64,000 bases of DNA from Pilaira anomala (GCA_025716855.1 JAIXMQ010000093.1:20344-84343), one strand, 5' to 3'; counted from the first letter of the stretch, positions 1 to 12,630 are shown. Made by a program: numbers and translations. The notes: generated by a model from the letters alone, not told the origin.

Positions 1-1720
1 AAATAAAATAAAGTATCTTTTTATAATATAAAATTAAACAATTATTAAAACTAATACATAAGTGGCTTCTCTTACTTTTCAAAACACTTTGATTAGCAGA
101 TCGACTTCACAAGAGGGTGTAGAACCCATTCTGATCCCAAAAATGGATGATTCAAATGACCAACTAGGAATACACTGTGCCAATAGAAAACCTTCCTCCG
201 GACAGCGTAGCTGGGAAGTGTACTACCATAAAGACAGCTAACCTGGAATCATATTAGCTACCACAAAGAAGAGTAAAAAAGAAAAAGAGGAAGAAAGAAA
301 AAAAATTCAATTGCTTTTAAAACCACACGGATGGATAAGGATATACTAGTCATAATGACAATAAAATTGATCAGATGTCATCATAATATTTGAAATAGGT
401 TTAATCTTCTGATACATGTTTGCCTCTGGGTGACTTATATTTTATTTCATAGTTAAAGCTGATGAACAGCTGAATCAGTATTCATTAACAAGTCGACCCC
501 TTTATAATCAAAATAACCTGAGAGTCAAAAAGTCATCATTATGTATGTTATGATTTATCTTATAAAAAAAATATATATAATATTTATACATACAATTTTT
601 ATTTGTGAAAAAAAAAAAAAGATAAATACTGCTATTAACAATAAACCAATATAAGAATCATTTTTTTTTAAAAAGATATGATTATGTGATGAAAAAGAGT
701 AATGTAATTAACAGGTAGTTAAGATAATAAAACCAATACGTATGCAAGCGTTTTTGAATATTAGAGACCACGGTTTCATTTGCTTTGGATATGTCGGATG
801 ATAATACTTGTTGCCGTATTCTTTATCAGAGAGCACGACTGTTCAATTGCATGTTTCTAATGGTGGGTATTTCAGTACAGTCACCAAACTGGTCAGCTTT
901 TTTTTTTTGCTATCATTGTCCTTTGGATGCATAACCATAGAAGACTCAGATACGTTGATGTAATCATTAAAAAAAAAAGACAGTTATTAGGGCTACACAC
1001 ATATTTTATGGACATGTTTGATTACTTTAAAGATGAATGTTTATTTATTATTAAATTGATATGATATATGATTTAGTTCCTTTAGTTAGAGAGCAACAGG
1101 AGGCACCACCTGAAGGTAGAAAACTAAACGGCCTCCCGTTATCATAACCCAACTCCAGATATGGAGAATTTCAACCCTAAAGGATACCTCGTACTCGCTC
1201 TATTTTTAAGGCCGTCTCCGATCTAAGGCCACAGAAGTCTCTCCCCCCCTTTTTTTTTTTGCGGTCTCAAATAAAGCGGGCACGGTAACAACACTCGCTG
1301 GAGAACTAAAACAACTCCTGTCTCCCGTCGCGATGTATCACAGGCGGATGAGTACATGTATACATAAAACCAGCCATCAAAGAAGAAAGAGAACAAAAGA
1401 ACCATGTCAGTAGAGAGAATTTTGCCAGTAAAACCATCTCCACTTTCAAAATCATCTTAAAAGATAAAAAAAGAAAGAAAAAAAAACCACAGAAAATAGT
1501 TGACTTATTTATATGTTTCCAAGAATAAAAGTATATCTATCAGTTCCAGATGTGTTTATGTTGTAATGGATACTCCAACGTGAAAAAAAAAGGTAAATAA
1601 TTGGTTTTTGCAATGAATTAAAAGGCATATAATAAAAAAAAAAAAAGTCCAATGCGTGGTTAAAATAAATAAAGTCTAAATGTTGAATTATTGGTTGGTA
1701 AAGACAAGACACACTTTAAC

Positions 1721-1751
<31 letters not shown>

Positions 1752-1754
1752 AGG
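1..1754. other. Intergenic, no gene seen
   Basis: AT-rich sequence with short A/T tracts. Around 1080-1400 lies a less AT-rich block with a 60-codon open frame on the minus strand that resembles nothing I know. A stretch of about 33 bp near 1680-1715 recurs with changes at 1928-1962, inside the adjoining element. A pure A tract (about 1721-1750) sits directly outside the element end. I see no supportable gene or RNA here. Confidence 0.5.
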
Positions 1755-2043
1755 CTTTTGGCCTTTGTAGTTCCAGATTGTGGTGTAGATGAGTTTATGT
1801 GGTGCCATTTGAGCTTATACATTAACCAAAGGCTTCATAATACATGCTAAGATAAATAATAATGATAAAAAAAAAGTCTAGCTGTAAAAAAATAGTGTAA
1901 TCTTGTTGGGGGCAATCTTGAGGGAAACTTATTGGATGGTACATAAAGACAAGACACTTTAAAAAAGAATGGGTTTATTTATGTATATGTATATTACAAC
2001 ATATCAAAGGAAAATAAGCTTAATCTGGACTTTTTGTTTATTA

Positions 2044-2097
<54 letters not shown>

Positions 2098-2105
2098 TAC
2101 AATAA

Positions 2106-2306
2106 TTATTTAAGAAAAGTTACTAGTGCTTTAGCCTTTACAATCCAGAAAGGAAAAGTTTCTGAATTCAAAGTTTCCCAAGACAAACCACGAGGAGGTC
2201 CACTAGCTGAAGTCTCAAAAATAAGAATGCAACGGATAAGTACAACAACACAGCAATCAATGATAATATTTTTCTTAGAGATGACTACCAAGATAAGAAC
2301 CATCAA
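2106..2306 (-). CDS. Conserved 66-codon element frame
   Basis: A short frame with a hydrophobic first half and a Ser-Gly-Pro-Pro-Arg-Gly motif in the middle. It recurs nearly unchanged at 46617-46817 and 60579-60779; the fourth copy (about 60180-60375) has indels near its end. I do not recognise the product. The copies are recent enough that DNA identity alone would keep the frame open, so expression is unproven. Confidence 0.25.
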   Translation of the reverse strand: MMVLILVVISKKNIIIDCCVVVLIRCILIFETSASGPPRGLSWETLNSETFPFWIVKAKALVTFLK

Positions 2307-2851
2307 TCCAACTCTCCCTTCGATATTCGTATGGTTTTACGTGCCATTACACCCAGGATTAAACTGCACGAACCGCTCGTAAACGAGGACGGAAGAGAAG
2401 GAGACAGGACTTACCAAGATAGAACATACTCGCCAAAAAATAGAATCACTAACTGCTGCGGTGTTGTGGCAACAATCAACCTTTGATCATAATACTTTCC
2501 TTTGAGATGACATCTACCGAGATGAGAACCATCAATCCAACTCTCCCTACGATATCCGTATGGTTTTACGTGCCATTACACCCAGGATTGAACTGCACGA
2601 ACCGCTCGTAAACGAGGACGGAAGAGAAGGAGACAGGACCCATGAAGATAGAGCATACTCGCCAGAAAATAGAACTCACAAAACTTGATCATTGCTTTTA
2701 CAAACCCGTTGCATTGCTGAAACTGTTAGAAACTGCTTGGAAACATAATATATAAAAAAAAAAAATGACTTACCATCATAACAACAACCGTTTTGTCCTT
2801 TTGCTTTTAAGTACCAGCAGACTACAAATAGCAATATTTCTAAAATGACTA

Positions 2852-3151
2852 TTAGAAATTGTTAGAAACTATTTGGAAGCATAATAAATATATAAAAAAA
2901 AAATAACTTACCATCATAACAACAACAACTAAAGCAGCACTAGTATTAGTCAGAGCAATACCTATCATAGCAACACCTGTCATAGCAGCACCTGTCATAG
3001 CAACACCACCAGCCATAACAATAACCGGTAACACTAATAAAGAAAAACCCGGTGATGACAGCAAAATATCGATACTATGGTACCATATTAACTGTATCAC
3101 AAATAGAACAAGATACCCGACAAAAGAAACCCAGAAGTAACTGGTATTCAA
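2852..3151 (-). CDS. Small hydrophobic element frame with Gly/Ala repeat
   Basis: A 99-codon frame without an ATG start: it opens at TTG, so an upstream exon or a non-coding role is likely. It would encode two hydrophobic stretches, the second built of short repeats such as GVAMTGA, with small residues spaced like a glycine zipper. The frame runs into a consensus GTAAGT after a Val-Val-Val-Met-Met run, so it looks like an exon end rather than a complete gene. In the other copies (45.8, 59.4 and 61.4 kb) one extra T creates a TTATTTAG that could act as an acceptor. Function unknown. Confidence 0.3.
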   Translation of the reverse strand: MNTSYFWVSFVGYLVLFVIQLIWYHSIDILLSSPGFSLLVLPVIVMAGGVAMTGAAMTGVAMIGIALTNTSAALVVVVMMVSYFFFIYLLCFQIVSNNF

Positions 3152-4233
3152 ATCTTTAAATCTTTATGCAGCAATACACTTAACCTCCCAGAAGTAAACT
3201 TCTAGGACCAGGAACTATCCCATGGTAAGTTAATTACAGATGAAGAATAAAGAAATGTCGAGATCTATACTAATCTGCAAGTAGAGAACTAATGCATTAC
3301 ACTTCGAGAAGTGCTGATTGCGGCATGTCAAAACATTGTAAATGTTCCACGGTAAGAAAACCGCTACATTCGCATCACAATCAAACAATAGAACACCATA
3401 CTTTGCAAAGAAAAGATAATGATGGGTATAAAAAGAGGAACAACAGGGTTATTTTGTATATTTTTTTTTTATTCCTAATCTTGATGATGACGTTTCCAAA
3501 AAAAAATTATGATAAAAAAAAAAAGTGTGTCACAAAAAAAAACCACAGAGACTGAAGCGCCGTAGAAACAGAATTTATTATTATCTCAGCTTAACATAAA
3601 CGTAAAGGCTTTTTTATTTTCAAACTAATGTTGTGATTACAGTCTTTGGTTAGATTGAAAGTTTAATCGAGCTCCATGGGTGAATTTAAAAGTAGGTAAA
3701 GAGCAACAGCGGAAATATTATTACTCTATATTATGTATAAAAAGAGGATATCTTTCAATTAACGAGTGTGTAGACACAACTACAACATTACTTTTGATTT
3801 GTGGTCTTATGTAAGCGTATTATCAACAAGTTATCTTTGTAGGATTACCCTCTTTATATATATATATATAATATAGACAAAGACAGAAAATAAAGGACAT
3901 CGCGTATATATTATTTGCCACCTTTTCTTTTCTTTTTCATATACCTTAGTATAAAATGAAATGAGTTGAATGATCTTCTACAGTTAGTGTTAGTTACTAT
4001 TCGATAAGCTGGGTTCTTTGTTGACTGAGTGTTGGATAATTGGTTCAGGTCAAATAAATAACTTCCATCAAAACTTTCATTATCCTGTGTTTTAAAGGAA
4101 GCTATTTTCGTGTTACCAATCTTGTCCTTATTGGTTTAATTATTCAAAGAAAAAAAAAATGAAAGGATATCTTTAATAATTATAAGGTCTGATCATCTTT
4201 TCTTTTGCTTTTGGTACTTCACTTTCTAAAATA

Positions 4234-4750
4234 TTGCCGTTTATTTCAACAATAGGTGAAATACAAAATCAATATCATCGCTTCCCTCAACTTTCTCAAA
4301 CGCAACATATTAATTATTATCGAAGCAGAAGTAACGGAAGGATTCATACAGATTATCAACACTATCATTCAGGTTTTCGTTCGACATTGCTTACTGTAGT
4401 ATTTACAAGATCCATTACAATGAAATTGAACAAAAACTATCAGGTCTAGGCTTCTTGGTCAACCAAAAGAAATCCCAAGTGACTCCTTCAACTACAATTC
4501 AACGTCTTGGTTTTCTCATCAACAAAGAAAGTATGACCCATCACAGTATCTACCAACAAAATATGAGACATACGTTGTATAACTCAAAATTATTACATCA
4601 AACTACTCTAAAACTAATGGTGTTGCATCTTTTATTGGAAAGGCATTAATACCTTTTTTGGTAGCATTGCTAGCAAGGCTACATATTAGACAGTTAATTG
4701 AACAGAGAATTGCTACGGATCATTGACACTCATCCGTTAACTAAATTTAC
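4234..4750 (+). pseudogene. DIRS-type reverse transcriptase remnant
   Basis: Read across two frames, this region gives LGFLVNQKKSQ, then RLGFLINKESMT, then ASFIGKAL and ARLHIRQLIEQ. That order is typical of the C-terminal part of DIRS-like reverse transcriptases (thumb and RNase H boundary). Frameshifts and stops break it, and no catalytic YxDD block is visible. The equivalent sequence in copy B lies at about 44200-44650 on the other strand. The family is inferred from motif order only. Confidence 0.5.
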
Positions 4751-5038
4751 AATGATGGATTTAACATTTACAACAATGGAGTGATCATTCTTTTATCCCC
4801 AAAAAGCATCATCACAACGGTATACAGGATCATTTATGCAGGTGGGTATAGTGATGGAACTAAAAACTATTTTTGATACTTGAAATCAAGAAAAACCAAT
4901 TATAAGATAATATAGACTATCTCGAGTATTTATTTATTTATATATTATACAAAATCAATGACATTAAGGTAAAGCATTACAAATTTATCGCAACAACTCA
5001 CTACTGTTGTCTCCTGTCATATTTAATTTAGCAGATGC

Positions 5039-5174
5039 AACAGTTAACTAGAGCTCTAAACAACGCTGTTTATATTGTCAAGTATTTTAATGGATAGCAG
5101 ATACCAGGGCTTGAAAATATTAAAAAAAAAAAGAGTAAAGAATTTAATGTGCTTATAAATAATAAATAATTTCG

Positions 5175-5212
<38 letters not shown>

Positions 5213-6731
5213 TGGTACCGTTATAATGCTTATATAATTTAAAGCATAAAAAAAACGCCCTCCAACGTATTCAACTCGCATAAATTGCCACTTACAATTA
5301 ATGTAGGCAGAATAAAAAAACAGTTAAAGGTAGAATTTATAGTTTTATGTATAAACAGAAGTAATGATATATTAAAAATATTTGTTTTTTTTTATTTATT
5401 AATGGCTAGATAAAAAAAAAGTGTTTCTATTGGTTCTCAAAGTAATTATAAAAACTACAACGATACTAACAGGACAACAGCCACGTGAAGGCGGAAACAC
5501 ATCTAGTCACAAAAATATTACCGCTTGTAAAGTGTTAGTGGATGCAATAAAACCCAAGATACGATCAACTGGATCTGCTCATGCAAGCATATTGTGTTAG
5601 ACATACAATCACGTCCCGCGGTCTATTTACCCGTCATCAACTAACGGTACCCTATTCTGTATCGTCAAACAAGTAGAAGATTCATAAAAACCGCTCGACT
5701 AACGAGACATACAATCAAGACATCCCGCTCTTACTACTTATTATCCGTACCGAATACCAACAAGCAAAGAATTTTGATTATAGAACAAGGCTCACCGGTC
5801 AAGAGTCCCTGCTTCCTTCTCGCCTGAGCCGAAGCCCAACTTGTATGATACCAGCTTATTAACTTCACTATACGACCCTTGCTTTACACTCAATGAGGTT
5901 GTTACAATTATCACAAAACGGAGGACACATGCCCAGACTACCCAGAACTTTTGACCAGCGAAATTGTCACATTCAATACCAAGAACAAGAGCTACCAAAT
6001 AAGACATCCAAATAACAAACTGCACTTGCTCTTCCATACACTACCACTTCACCATCACGCATTGGCTGCATTACTCCGAAAGTATATCAAATCCCCCAGT
6101 CTTCCCCCTATTGATAAGTACCCCTCATCCTATGCAGCCACCCAACACTAGTTCATGCCTACAATATCTTGAGCTATGTACAGTGGCAACCAAGAGGTGA
6201 ATGCCACTTCAGCGAGTAGTCTTGTAGTAACACTACTCCTAGGAAAATCAAACGTCTATAAAAATTATGCATCCTTAGTATACTAACAGCTTTTCATGTA
6301 AAATACAGTGGCCTTCCCAACGGCTTCTACGCGAAATGATGGCGTGCAATCTTTGAAAAGACCTGAGATCACCATACAAAGAGGTTCTACATCCCTTGCT
6401 CCTTGACTTATGGGTTTTTGATAAAGTATACCTTGTCTAAACTCGGTAAGGGAGTTACAGGATTGAAGGGTTATTCTTTTCTCAGCCACCCTCTGTCTTG
6501 AAAGTGTCTTGCACCGATGGAATATCTAAAGTGCAGCCATTTTTTTTTTTATTTATTTGTATGTACAGTTGTTACAATGTCCAGCATTCAAACGAAGAGA
6601 AGTATTTACAAGATTGATGTGATAGTTATGTACAGAGACAATTGACAACGAGATTTGATATTTACAGAAGATATATACATTGTTGTCTTGAAAAGGAGAG
6701 ATATATACAAGTGTTTTCGAAAGTGTCCAGC

Positions 6732-6775
<44 letters not shown>

Positions 6776-7430
6776 GGCTGACTACACTTTAGAACCACCG
6801 ACACAAGGCACCAACACTTCAGAGCATGACCGAGAAAAAAATAAACCTAGAATCCTGTAAGCCCCTTACCAAGACTAAACAAGATAGACAATAACAATAA
6901 CACCATTGGGCAAAGATCAAGCAATACAGAACCAATCCATACGATGAAGAACTCAAGCCCTAAACAAAGATCACACACGGCTGCCACCACCAACCACCAT
7001 TCCGCTCCACCACAGACAAAAGGACGCACCATATCTATACAAAAATGGCTATCGGTACCTCCGCAACACCATTTATAGAACAGATAATCACCTAGGTATC
7101 AACATGCTACTACACTACTACAAGCTTCCATGATAAACACGTTGAGAAGTATGCGGTTCACCCAAGACGTAAATAAGCAATTCCTAGTGCTGTACACCAC
7201 ATCAGAGAAATATAAATCAAAGAGAATCAACCGGTTTTACTAGCATACCCCGTCGTAACCATCACCACGTACGCAACTGGGTGGCCTCTTTGTGTATCAA
7301 GAGATGAGCCGTCATCTTTCCGTCTACATCTAGTAAGAACCAGACCAGTACCAAAATTCAAATTGCGGTCTACTCGTCAGATACATCTGCAACTTCGTTC
7401 CGTTGCCATAAAAGCAGGTTTCGATTGAGT
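5039..7430. other. Unassigned block with open fragments
   Basis: After a 40-base T tract (about 5168-5208) comes a stretch of more mixed base composition than its surroundings. Short frames are present (minus strand 5792-6037, 6283-6489 and 6847-7032; plus strand 5951-6151). The 6847-7032 frame would be strongly hydrophobic. I could not join them into a gene or recognise a family. A second T tract of about 40 bases sits at 6734-6774. This could be an old mobile element or a decayed gene. Confidence 0.35.
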
Positions 7431-8552
7431 ACGGTTTAGAGAAGAAGGAAAAAAGGAAAAAAAAAAGAAAACAAGTAAAAAAAAAATTTATGTCAAAGTA
7501 GACAATGAAGGGTTTTTCGTATTATTTCAAGTTCTAGTTGGATAGCCACTGTATTATTAATACCATAACGCCAATGCACTGTGTGAAAAAGAAGCTTAGC
7601 ATAAATTTTCCCATTATGGATATACTCGATTCTTATGGGTATCATATATTTTTTCACACGCCACGTAAGAAAAAGTTTAGTTTCTTTTTCTTCTCTGTTG
7701 AAGCCGCAACAGCAACTCCAAATATTATGTTCGATGCATCAACAACAGTCTATACCATGTCAGTTTAATAAAACTGTATTTGAAAATAAAAAGGACTTTC
7801 TTGTTTTTAAGCCAATTGATGAATTTCTACTTTGGGAAAAACCATCCACCTGATATAAATAGCGTACCCTGCCGCTAATACAAAAGTATAAGGGATTGCT
7901 TGCTACGTCTCGGGTGATAGTAATACTTCTCAATATGTCTAACATGGAAGCTTGCACTATAATAGTATTATGGTGATATATGATGATGATACAGATATTT
8001 TGAAAAACTGATAACTTTATATAATATGGAACTGGTGAATTTTCTATCTATGATGAAGCGAAAGTAAGTAGATGTGTCAATATTTGCTGCAGCTTTCTTC
8101 TATCACAACAGCACTTTCAGAACTAGATTTATTCTTCTTCTCTCTTCTTGCCCTTCCAGTTAAGAAGGATACAGCAACTTTCATACGCCAATATTACAAG
8201 TCTAAATTATGCTAAAAGAACCATGTCGTCATTATCAGCTAGCCACAAGGTTTTTAATAACTTTATGCAAGCGTTTATGTAAGCGTGTCACAAAAAAAAA
8301 GTTGGCGCATATTTATATTAAGATCTATACCAACCGTTAATAATACTATTATTTCTTTCGATGGAATTACTAAATAAAGATTCTACTTATAGTCATATTC
8401 TTTATTGGGGTCGTTTTAGAAGTTTTAAAGATAAACGTTTATTTCCAATAAAATATATGAAGAAGAATGAGGTAAAATATTATATAATAATGATTATAGC
8501 TTGGAACAAAAGGATTATTTTTAGTTTGTAGGGGACTAAACAAAAGGATTAT
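7431..8552. other. Intergenic, no gene seen
   Basis: AT-rich. Overlapping frames at 7538-7853 on the plus strand do not join into anything recognisable. No RNA gene or promoter element could be assigned with confidence. Confidence 0.4.
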
Positions 8553-8639
8553 TTAACATTTGTTGATAATACTCCTGGCGGCTTTTTTAAATTTTCTGAA
8601 AATATTGGGAGGCTAATGGGTGGGAAAAAAAAAGACGTT

Positions 8640-8702
<63 letters not shown>

Positions 8703-10017
8703 GTGTATGTGTGAATCAGCTTACCTTATTTGAAAAGCTCAAATCTTTATCTACAAAAGTCCAATCTTCATCAAAGGTTGGAACTTTTGGTTTTTGGATA
8801 AGAACCATATCATCGATATCTTCAGTATGTAAAGAAATACCATCATCTTTCATATGGATAGTATCTTTCATAGCATCGGCAAATGCATCTGGATACCAGG
8901 TTGATTCATGGTAAAGTACACCAGCAGAAAGGTCAGTACCAACATCACTAACATCATCATCATCACTAACATCACCAACACCACCAACATCATCAACACC
9001 ACCAACATCATCAACACCACCAACATCATCAACACCACCAGCATTAGTTTCATACAAAGATTTGCTATCTTTCAATTGGACAGTTTCTGTGACAGCATTG
9101 GCAAAAGAAGCTGGATACCAGGTTGATTCGTGGTAAAGTACACCAGCAGAAAGGTCAATACCAATATCACCAACGTCATCATCATCATCACCAATATCAC
9201 CAATATCACCAATATCACCGACATCACCAACATCACCAGCATTAGTTTCATACAATGATTTACTATCATTCAATTTGACAGTTTCTGCGACAGCATCGGC
9301 AAAGGAAGCTGGATACCAGGTTGATTCGTGGTAAAGTACACCAGCAGAAAGGTCAGTACCAACATCATTAACATCATCATCATCACCAGCATCACCAACA
9401 TCACCAGCATCACCGACATAACCAACATCACCAGCATCACCAACATCACCAGCATCACCAACATCACCAGCATCACCAACATCACCAGCATCACCAACAT
9501 CACCAGCATTAGGCTTATACAAAGATTTACTATCTTTCAATTTGACAGCATCGGCAAAAGAAGCTGGATACCAAGTGGATTTACCAAGAAGTACTGCAGC
9601 GGAAAGATCAGTACCAACACCATTAACATTTGCTTTTGCTTGAGATTCATTGCGGCCCATTTGGAATGAATAATCTCCCATTGATTTCTTCATAACAAAA
9701 AAGTTGTACACAGCGGAAGCACCATAGACAAGTGATTGAGCAATACCAGTTGATAAACCTTTAGCCATAATATCAAGACATTTAAGGCGGGGCACATGGG
9801 AATTCATAAGCTCTTCCATTTCTTGAGTGACACGAGGAGGTACATGATAAGGATCATATTGGGCATCTGTAGTTGAACGTTTATCATCACCCGTAGCATA
9901 AGCTTGATAATCCTTGATAGAGGAATTGAGGCTGTCAAAACAGCTGGAGACGTAGAAAAGATATTGTCTTGCAAAAGCAGAAACAGAAGAAAACTCGAAT
10001 GAGAACATAATTATCAA
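8553..10017 (-). CDS. Modular repeat protein, function unknown
   Basis: Two exons. Exon 1 runs 10017-8722. It is followed by an intron GTAAGC...ACTAAC...TTAG (8721-8613), whose middle is a T tract of about 57 nt in transcript sense. Exon 2 runs 8612-8553 and adds 19 residues ending in a basic, amphipathic-looking tail and a final Cys. The unspliced frame would stop 2 codons into the intron. The N-terminal ~150 residues are unique and contain helical stretches. Then come four modules with the core DLSAGVLYHESTWYP (the first reads DLSAAVLLGKSTWYP), each separated by acidic linkers of the type GDVGDAGDV with Asp runs. Near the C-terminus DEDWTFV fits an Atg8-interacting motif (W-x-x-V after acidic residues). 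I do not recognise a family. The start could be the first or second Met of MIIM. Confidence 0.75.
8643..8699. repeat. A homopolymer inside an intron
   Basis: About 57 uninterrupted A on the plus strand, lying in the single intron of the minus-strand repeat protein. In the transcript it is a long U tract just before the acceptor. The length is likely to vary between strains or to be misread in assembly. Confidence 0.9.
8940..9510 (-). repeat. Acidic-linker minisatellites
   Basis: Three blocks (about 8940-9040, 9160-9245 and 9360-9510) of short tandem units with a plus-strand ACATCACCAGCATC-like core. They encode Gly-Asp-Val/Ala/Ile linkers between the modules of the repeat protein. Unit number differs between blocks, which points to slippage expansion. 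Long antisense frames over this stretch are by-products. Confidence 0.85.
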
Positions 10018-11318
10018 GACTTTAGAATAAAATAAAGTAGTTGTTTGAATAAAGAAAAAAAAAAAAAAGAGGGTGAAAGGACAACCAGCTTTATATAAGA
10101 TAAAGTTTACTAGAAAGACTGTTTTTTTTAAAAAAGGACAAGGCTATGGTATTTGTTTATCAACACAACCATCAACCGAGTTTTTTTTTTTTTTTTTTTT
10201 TTTTTTATAGCCCAGTTATTAAAAAGGTTATGTAATCATAGGAAGTACACAATGCAAATTAATTTTCGGTTCTTTAGTCTGGAACACGTCCGAAATAATA
10301 TGATAATTCCCTTCAGATCTTATACAAAAGCATTTTTCTAACGCCCACCAAATAAAACCTAATTTCACTTTTCTTTATTTTATATAATAATGGAAGTGCC
10401 TATATAATTCAAGAAATGCATTACTTTAATTTCTCATTTGATGAAATAGTTTTCTTTTGATGAAATTGTTTTCTCTTTTGCTTTTAATTTTACCGTATGA
10501 CAGCATGTCATTAGTCTGACAGCTTTGCTGATTTGAAGTAAAAGAAAAAAAAAAAGCTTAAATAAACCAAAATACTCGAGTTTCAACAACAAATTCAATA
10601 CCTTTTCAGTTAAAGTTACAGTATTGTGTTTTGAAATAGAAAATCCTCATAATGTCAGCTCATAAATAAGCATTGGTACGAAGCTTTAATTTTTGAGATA
10701 TTATTCTAATTTATGAAGTAAGAGGCTTTTTTATTTGTCCACACCAAAAAAGATGATATTGATGAAACGCAAACATGTTTATTTAATTTTTTTTATTACA
10801 AAACAAAACATGATGAATCTTTCATGCCACTGCTTGTTTGATTACATACACTATCCAGGCAAGATATTTCATCAAGAAAGAACAACTTTGAAACCTGTAG
10901 TATAATACATCTGTTAGTAATGTGGTAAGATATTATTAAATAACTCCATTAACTTTATCACTAATAAATTTCAATAAAAAAAGCTCTTTATGAAAAGACA
11001 CTCACAGGTCTCAATCGGCTGTAATATTCTAGCGAAGAGAGTAGATCAGCTTAAAATGATAAATATTTTTCCTTCTCCGCAATATACAAAAAGGTTATCA
11101 ACAGAAGAAGTTAGTATGGCAAAAACCAATTATTCGCTGTTTTTTTTTCTCAGGTGAAAGTATCTAAATAAATAAATAAAAAAAAAAAACTTGGGGTATA
11201 TAATATACTTAGACCTACATCAAAAAACCGAAACGAAGGTGGTGATTTGCTCTTTTGAAAAATAGCTTTTCGGCTAGTCTCGTCCAACTATCTTTCTCCT
11301 CCATTGCTGCATATATCT
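10018..11318. other. Intergenic, no gene seen
   Basis: AT-rich with a 27-base T tract near 10180-10206. No frame longer than about 60 codons and no recognised RNA. The part next to 10017 presumably holds the promoter of the minus-strand repeat protein, but no clear element stands out. Confidence 0.5.
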
Positions 11319-12242
11319 TTAAGTTTTGACTTTCCATATAAAAAATTGAATACTTAGCAGATTTTTTTTTTTGAAAGATTCGCCACTTGTAGTAGATGGA
11401 ATCTTTAAAGCTTTGGCTTTATATGAAAAAGTTAAAAGTAATTTTAACCATTTTTTGTAAATAATTTCGGTTGGTAGACAAATTGATCCCGAGGTGGCCA
11501 AACGTAATGTATTGTCACTTCTAATGTTTATTTTATGTATTTTTGCGATTGACTTCAACTGGCCTGATTGCCAGATTCTTTTATCAAGTTTCTTTTCTGA
11601 ACTAATCTTTGATACATATTTCAATCTCGTTCGAAAGTTTTAAGATAATAAAGCGCATCATAGATTGTGATTTGTTTTACCACCGTCTTCTTTAAGGCCA
11701 TTCCAGTTAAAGCTTACACCCTCGTCTGTTAAGAAGCCGTTTCAAGCATTCACGATGAGCTGTGTTGCGTATCCGACATAATAGGCATATGTATATAGCC
11801 ACATTGTCTTGATTCGATACTTCTTCATTTTCCGCAACTTGTTCGTTACCCTAAAATACTTGCTCACTGCGTTGAAACCATCACTTAGCTTGTTAGTCCT
11901 AGGGTTGGTCCTCTTCCTGCAAAGACCCTCCTTTACCATCACGGCAAATTCTTGATACGCCATAATCCTTGATTCCAATTGTATACCCTACATAAAAAGA
12001 GCGTTATGGAGTTTATTAGACAACGAACTTCTTTTTGATAAAATTTTGTACTGACATACCTTACCATTGACAACATGTATTATATGCGTTTCAAGAGTTG
12101 ACCATATCTTGATACTGCCTCTTGCATATAAATCAAACAAGAGATTAAAGTGGTAGTAGTACAGTAAAGGATATATCCACATATTATTTAAAAGAAAAAG
12201 AAAAAGTAAGAAGGGAAAAAGAAAGAAAAAGAGGATGAACAA
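11319..12242 (-). pseudogene. Decayed gene, unknown family
   Basis: On the minus strand an upstream open block ends in ...VVNGK at a GTATGT donor. It rejoins in frame, after a TTTATGTAG acceptor (intron about 12062-11990), to a block starting GIQLESRIMAYQEF. That block stops at about 11742, but the same frame continues past the TGA with sensible-looking sequence (SFNWNGL) and two more stops into the 11624-11319 block. This pattern suggests one gene of at least 250 codons with several nonsense mutations. The protein is Lys/Arg-rich in the middle and I do not recognise it. It may derive from a mobile element. Confidence 0.45.
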
Positions 12243-12630
12243 AAAAAAAAAAAAAAAAAAAAATTAAAGATTTGGTAATTCTCTCTTTTATTTTCGAAAC
12301 CATGTTTGATAAGACTTCAATGCCGTTCGAAAGCAACCATCAAAAATAACTTGGCTTTTACCGAGAGAAAACAAAGACTCGTATTCTTTTTTTCAACAAA
12401 TTGTTTAATGTCAGCAGCATGATTTTCTTTGGGAAAATAACACACACGTTTCCTTTAAAATTGCTTACATAAAAACTGAGTTCCTGTGATACTTTTCCCA
12501 CTTTCTAATCCTATTGAAAAACCGTATCACAATTATACACATAATTTACAGGAACAATGCAAAAAGTTAAACAGTAAAGAGTTAAGTTTTTTTATTTTTT
12601 TTTAAATATTTAAAAAAAAATCATAGCAAT
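12243..12630. other. Intergenic, no gene seen
   Basis: AT-rich spacer between a decayed gene and the 3' end of RPL24. It contains a 24-base A tract and nothing else I can support. Confidence 0.5.

Larger units (their letters stand above)
1755..5038 (-). mobile_element. Element copy A, DIRS-like remnant
   Basis: This block is the reverse complement of 43860-47165 over its whole length, with substitutions and small indels. That gives firm ends: the 1755 end pairs with about 47165, and sequence identity stops at about 5038/43860. Its last 1.9 kb also matches both arms of the 60 kb palindrome. It carries a long T tract (about 2048-2095), a duplicated segment (about 2302-2445 and 2534-2670), a small hydrophobic reading frame (2852-3151) and a broken reverse-transcriptase-like region (4234-4750). 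No intact enzyme is present, so it is probably non-autonomous or dead. Assignment to the DIRS group rests on the RT-like remnant and is an inference. Confidence 0.75.

Noticed and set aside
6642..6860. Plus-strand frame with poly-Phe
   Set aside because: Frame is open only because it crosses the 40-base T tract; no sensible sequence on either side.
9270..9509. Frame of repeated Met-Leu-Val
   Set aside because: Shifted-frame shadow of the Gly-Asp-Val linkers of the repeat protein.
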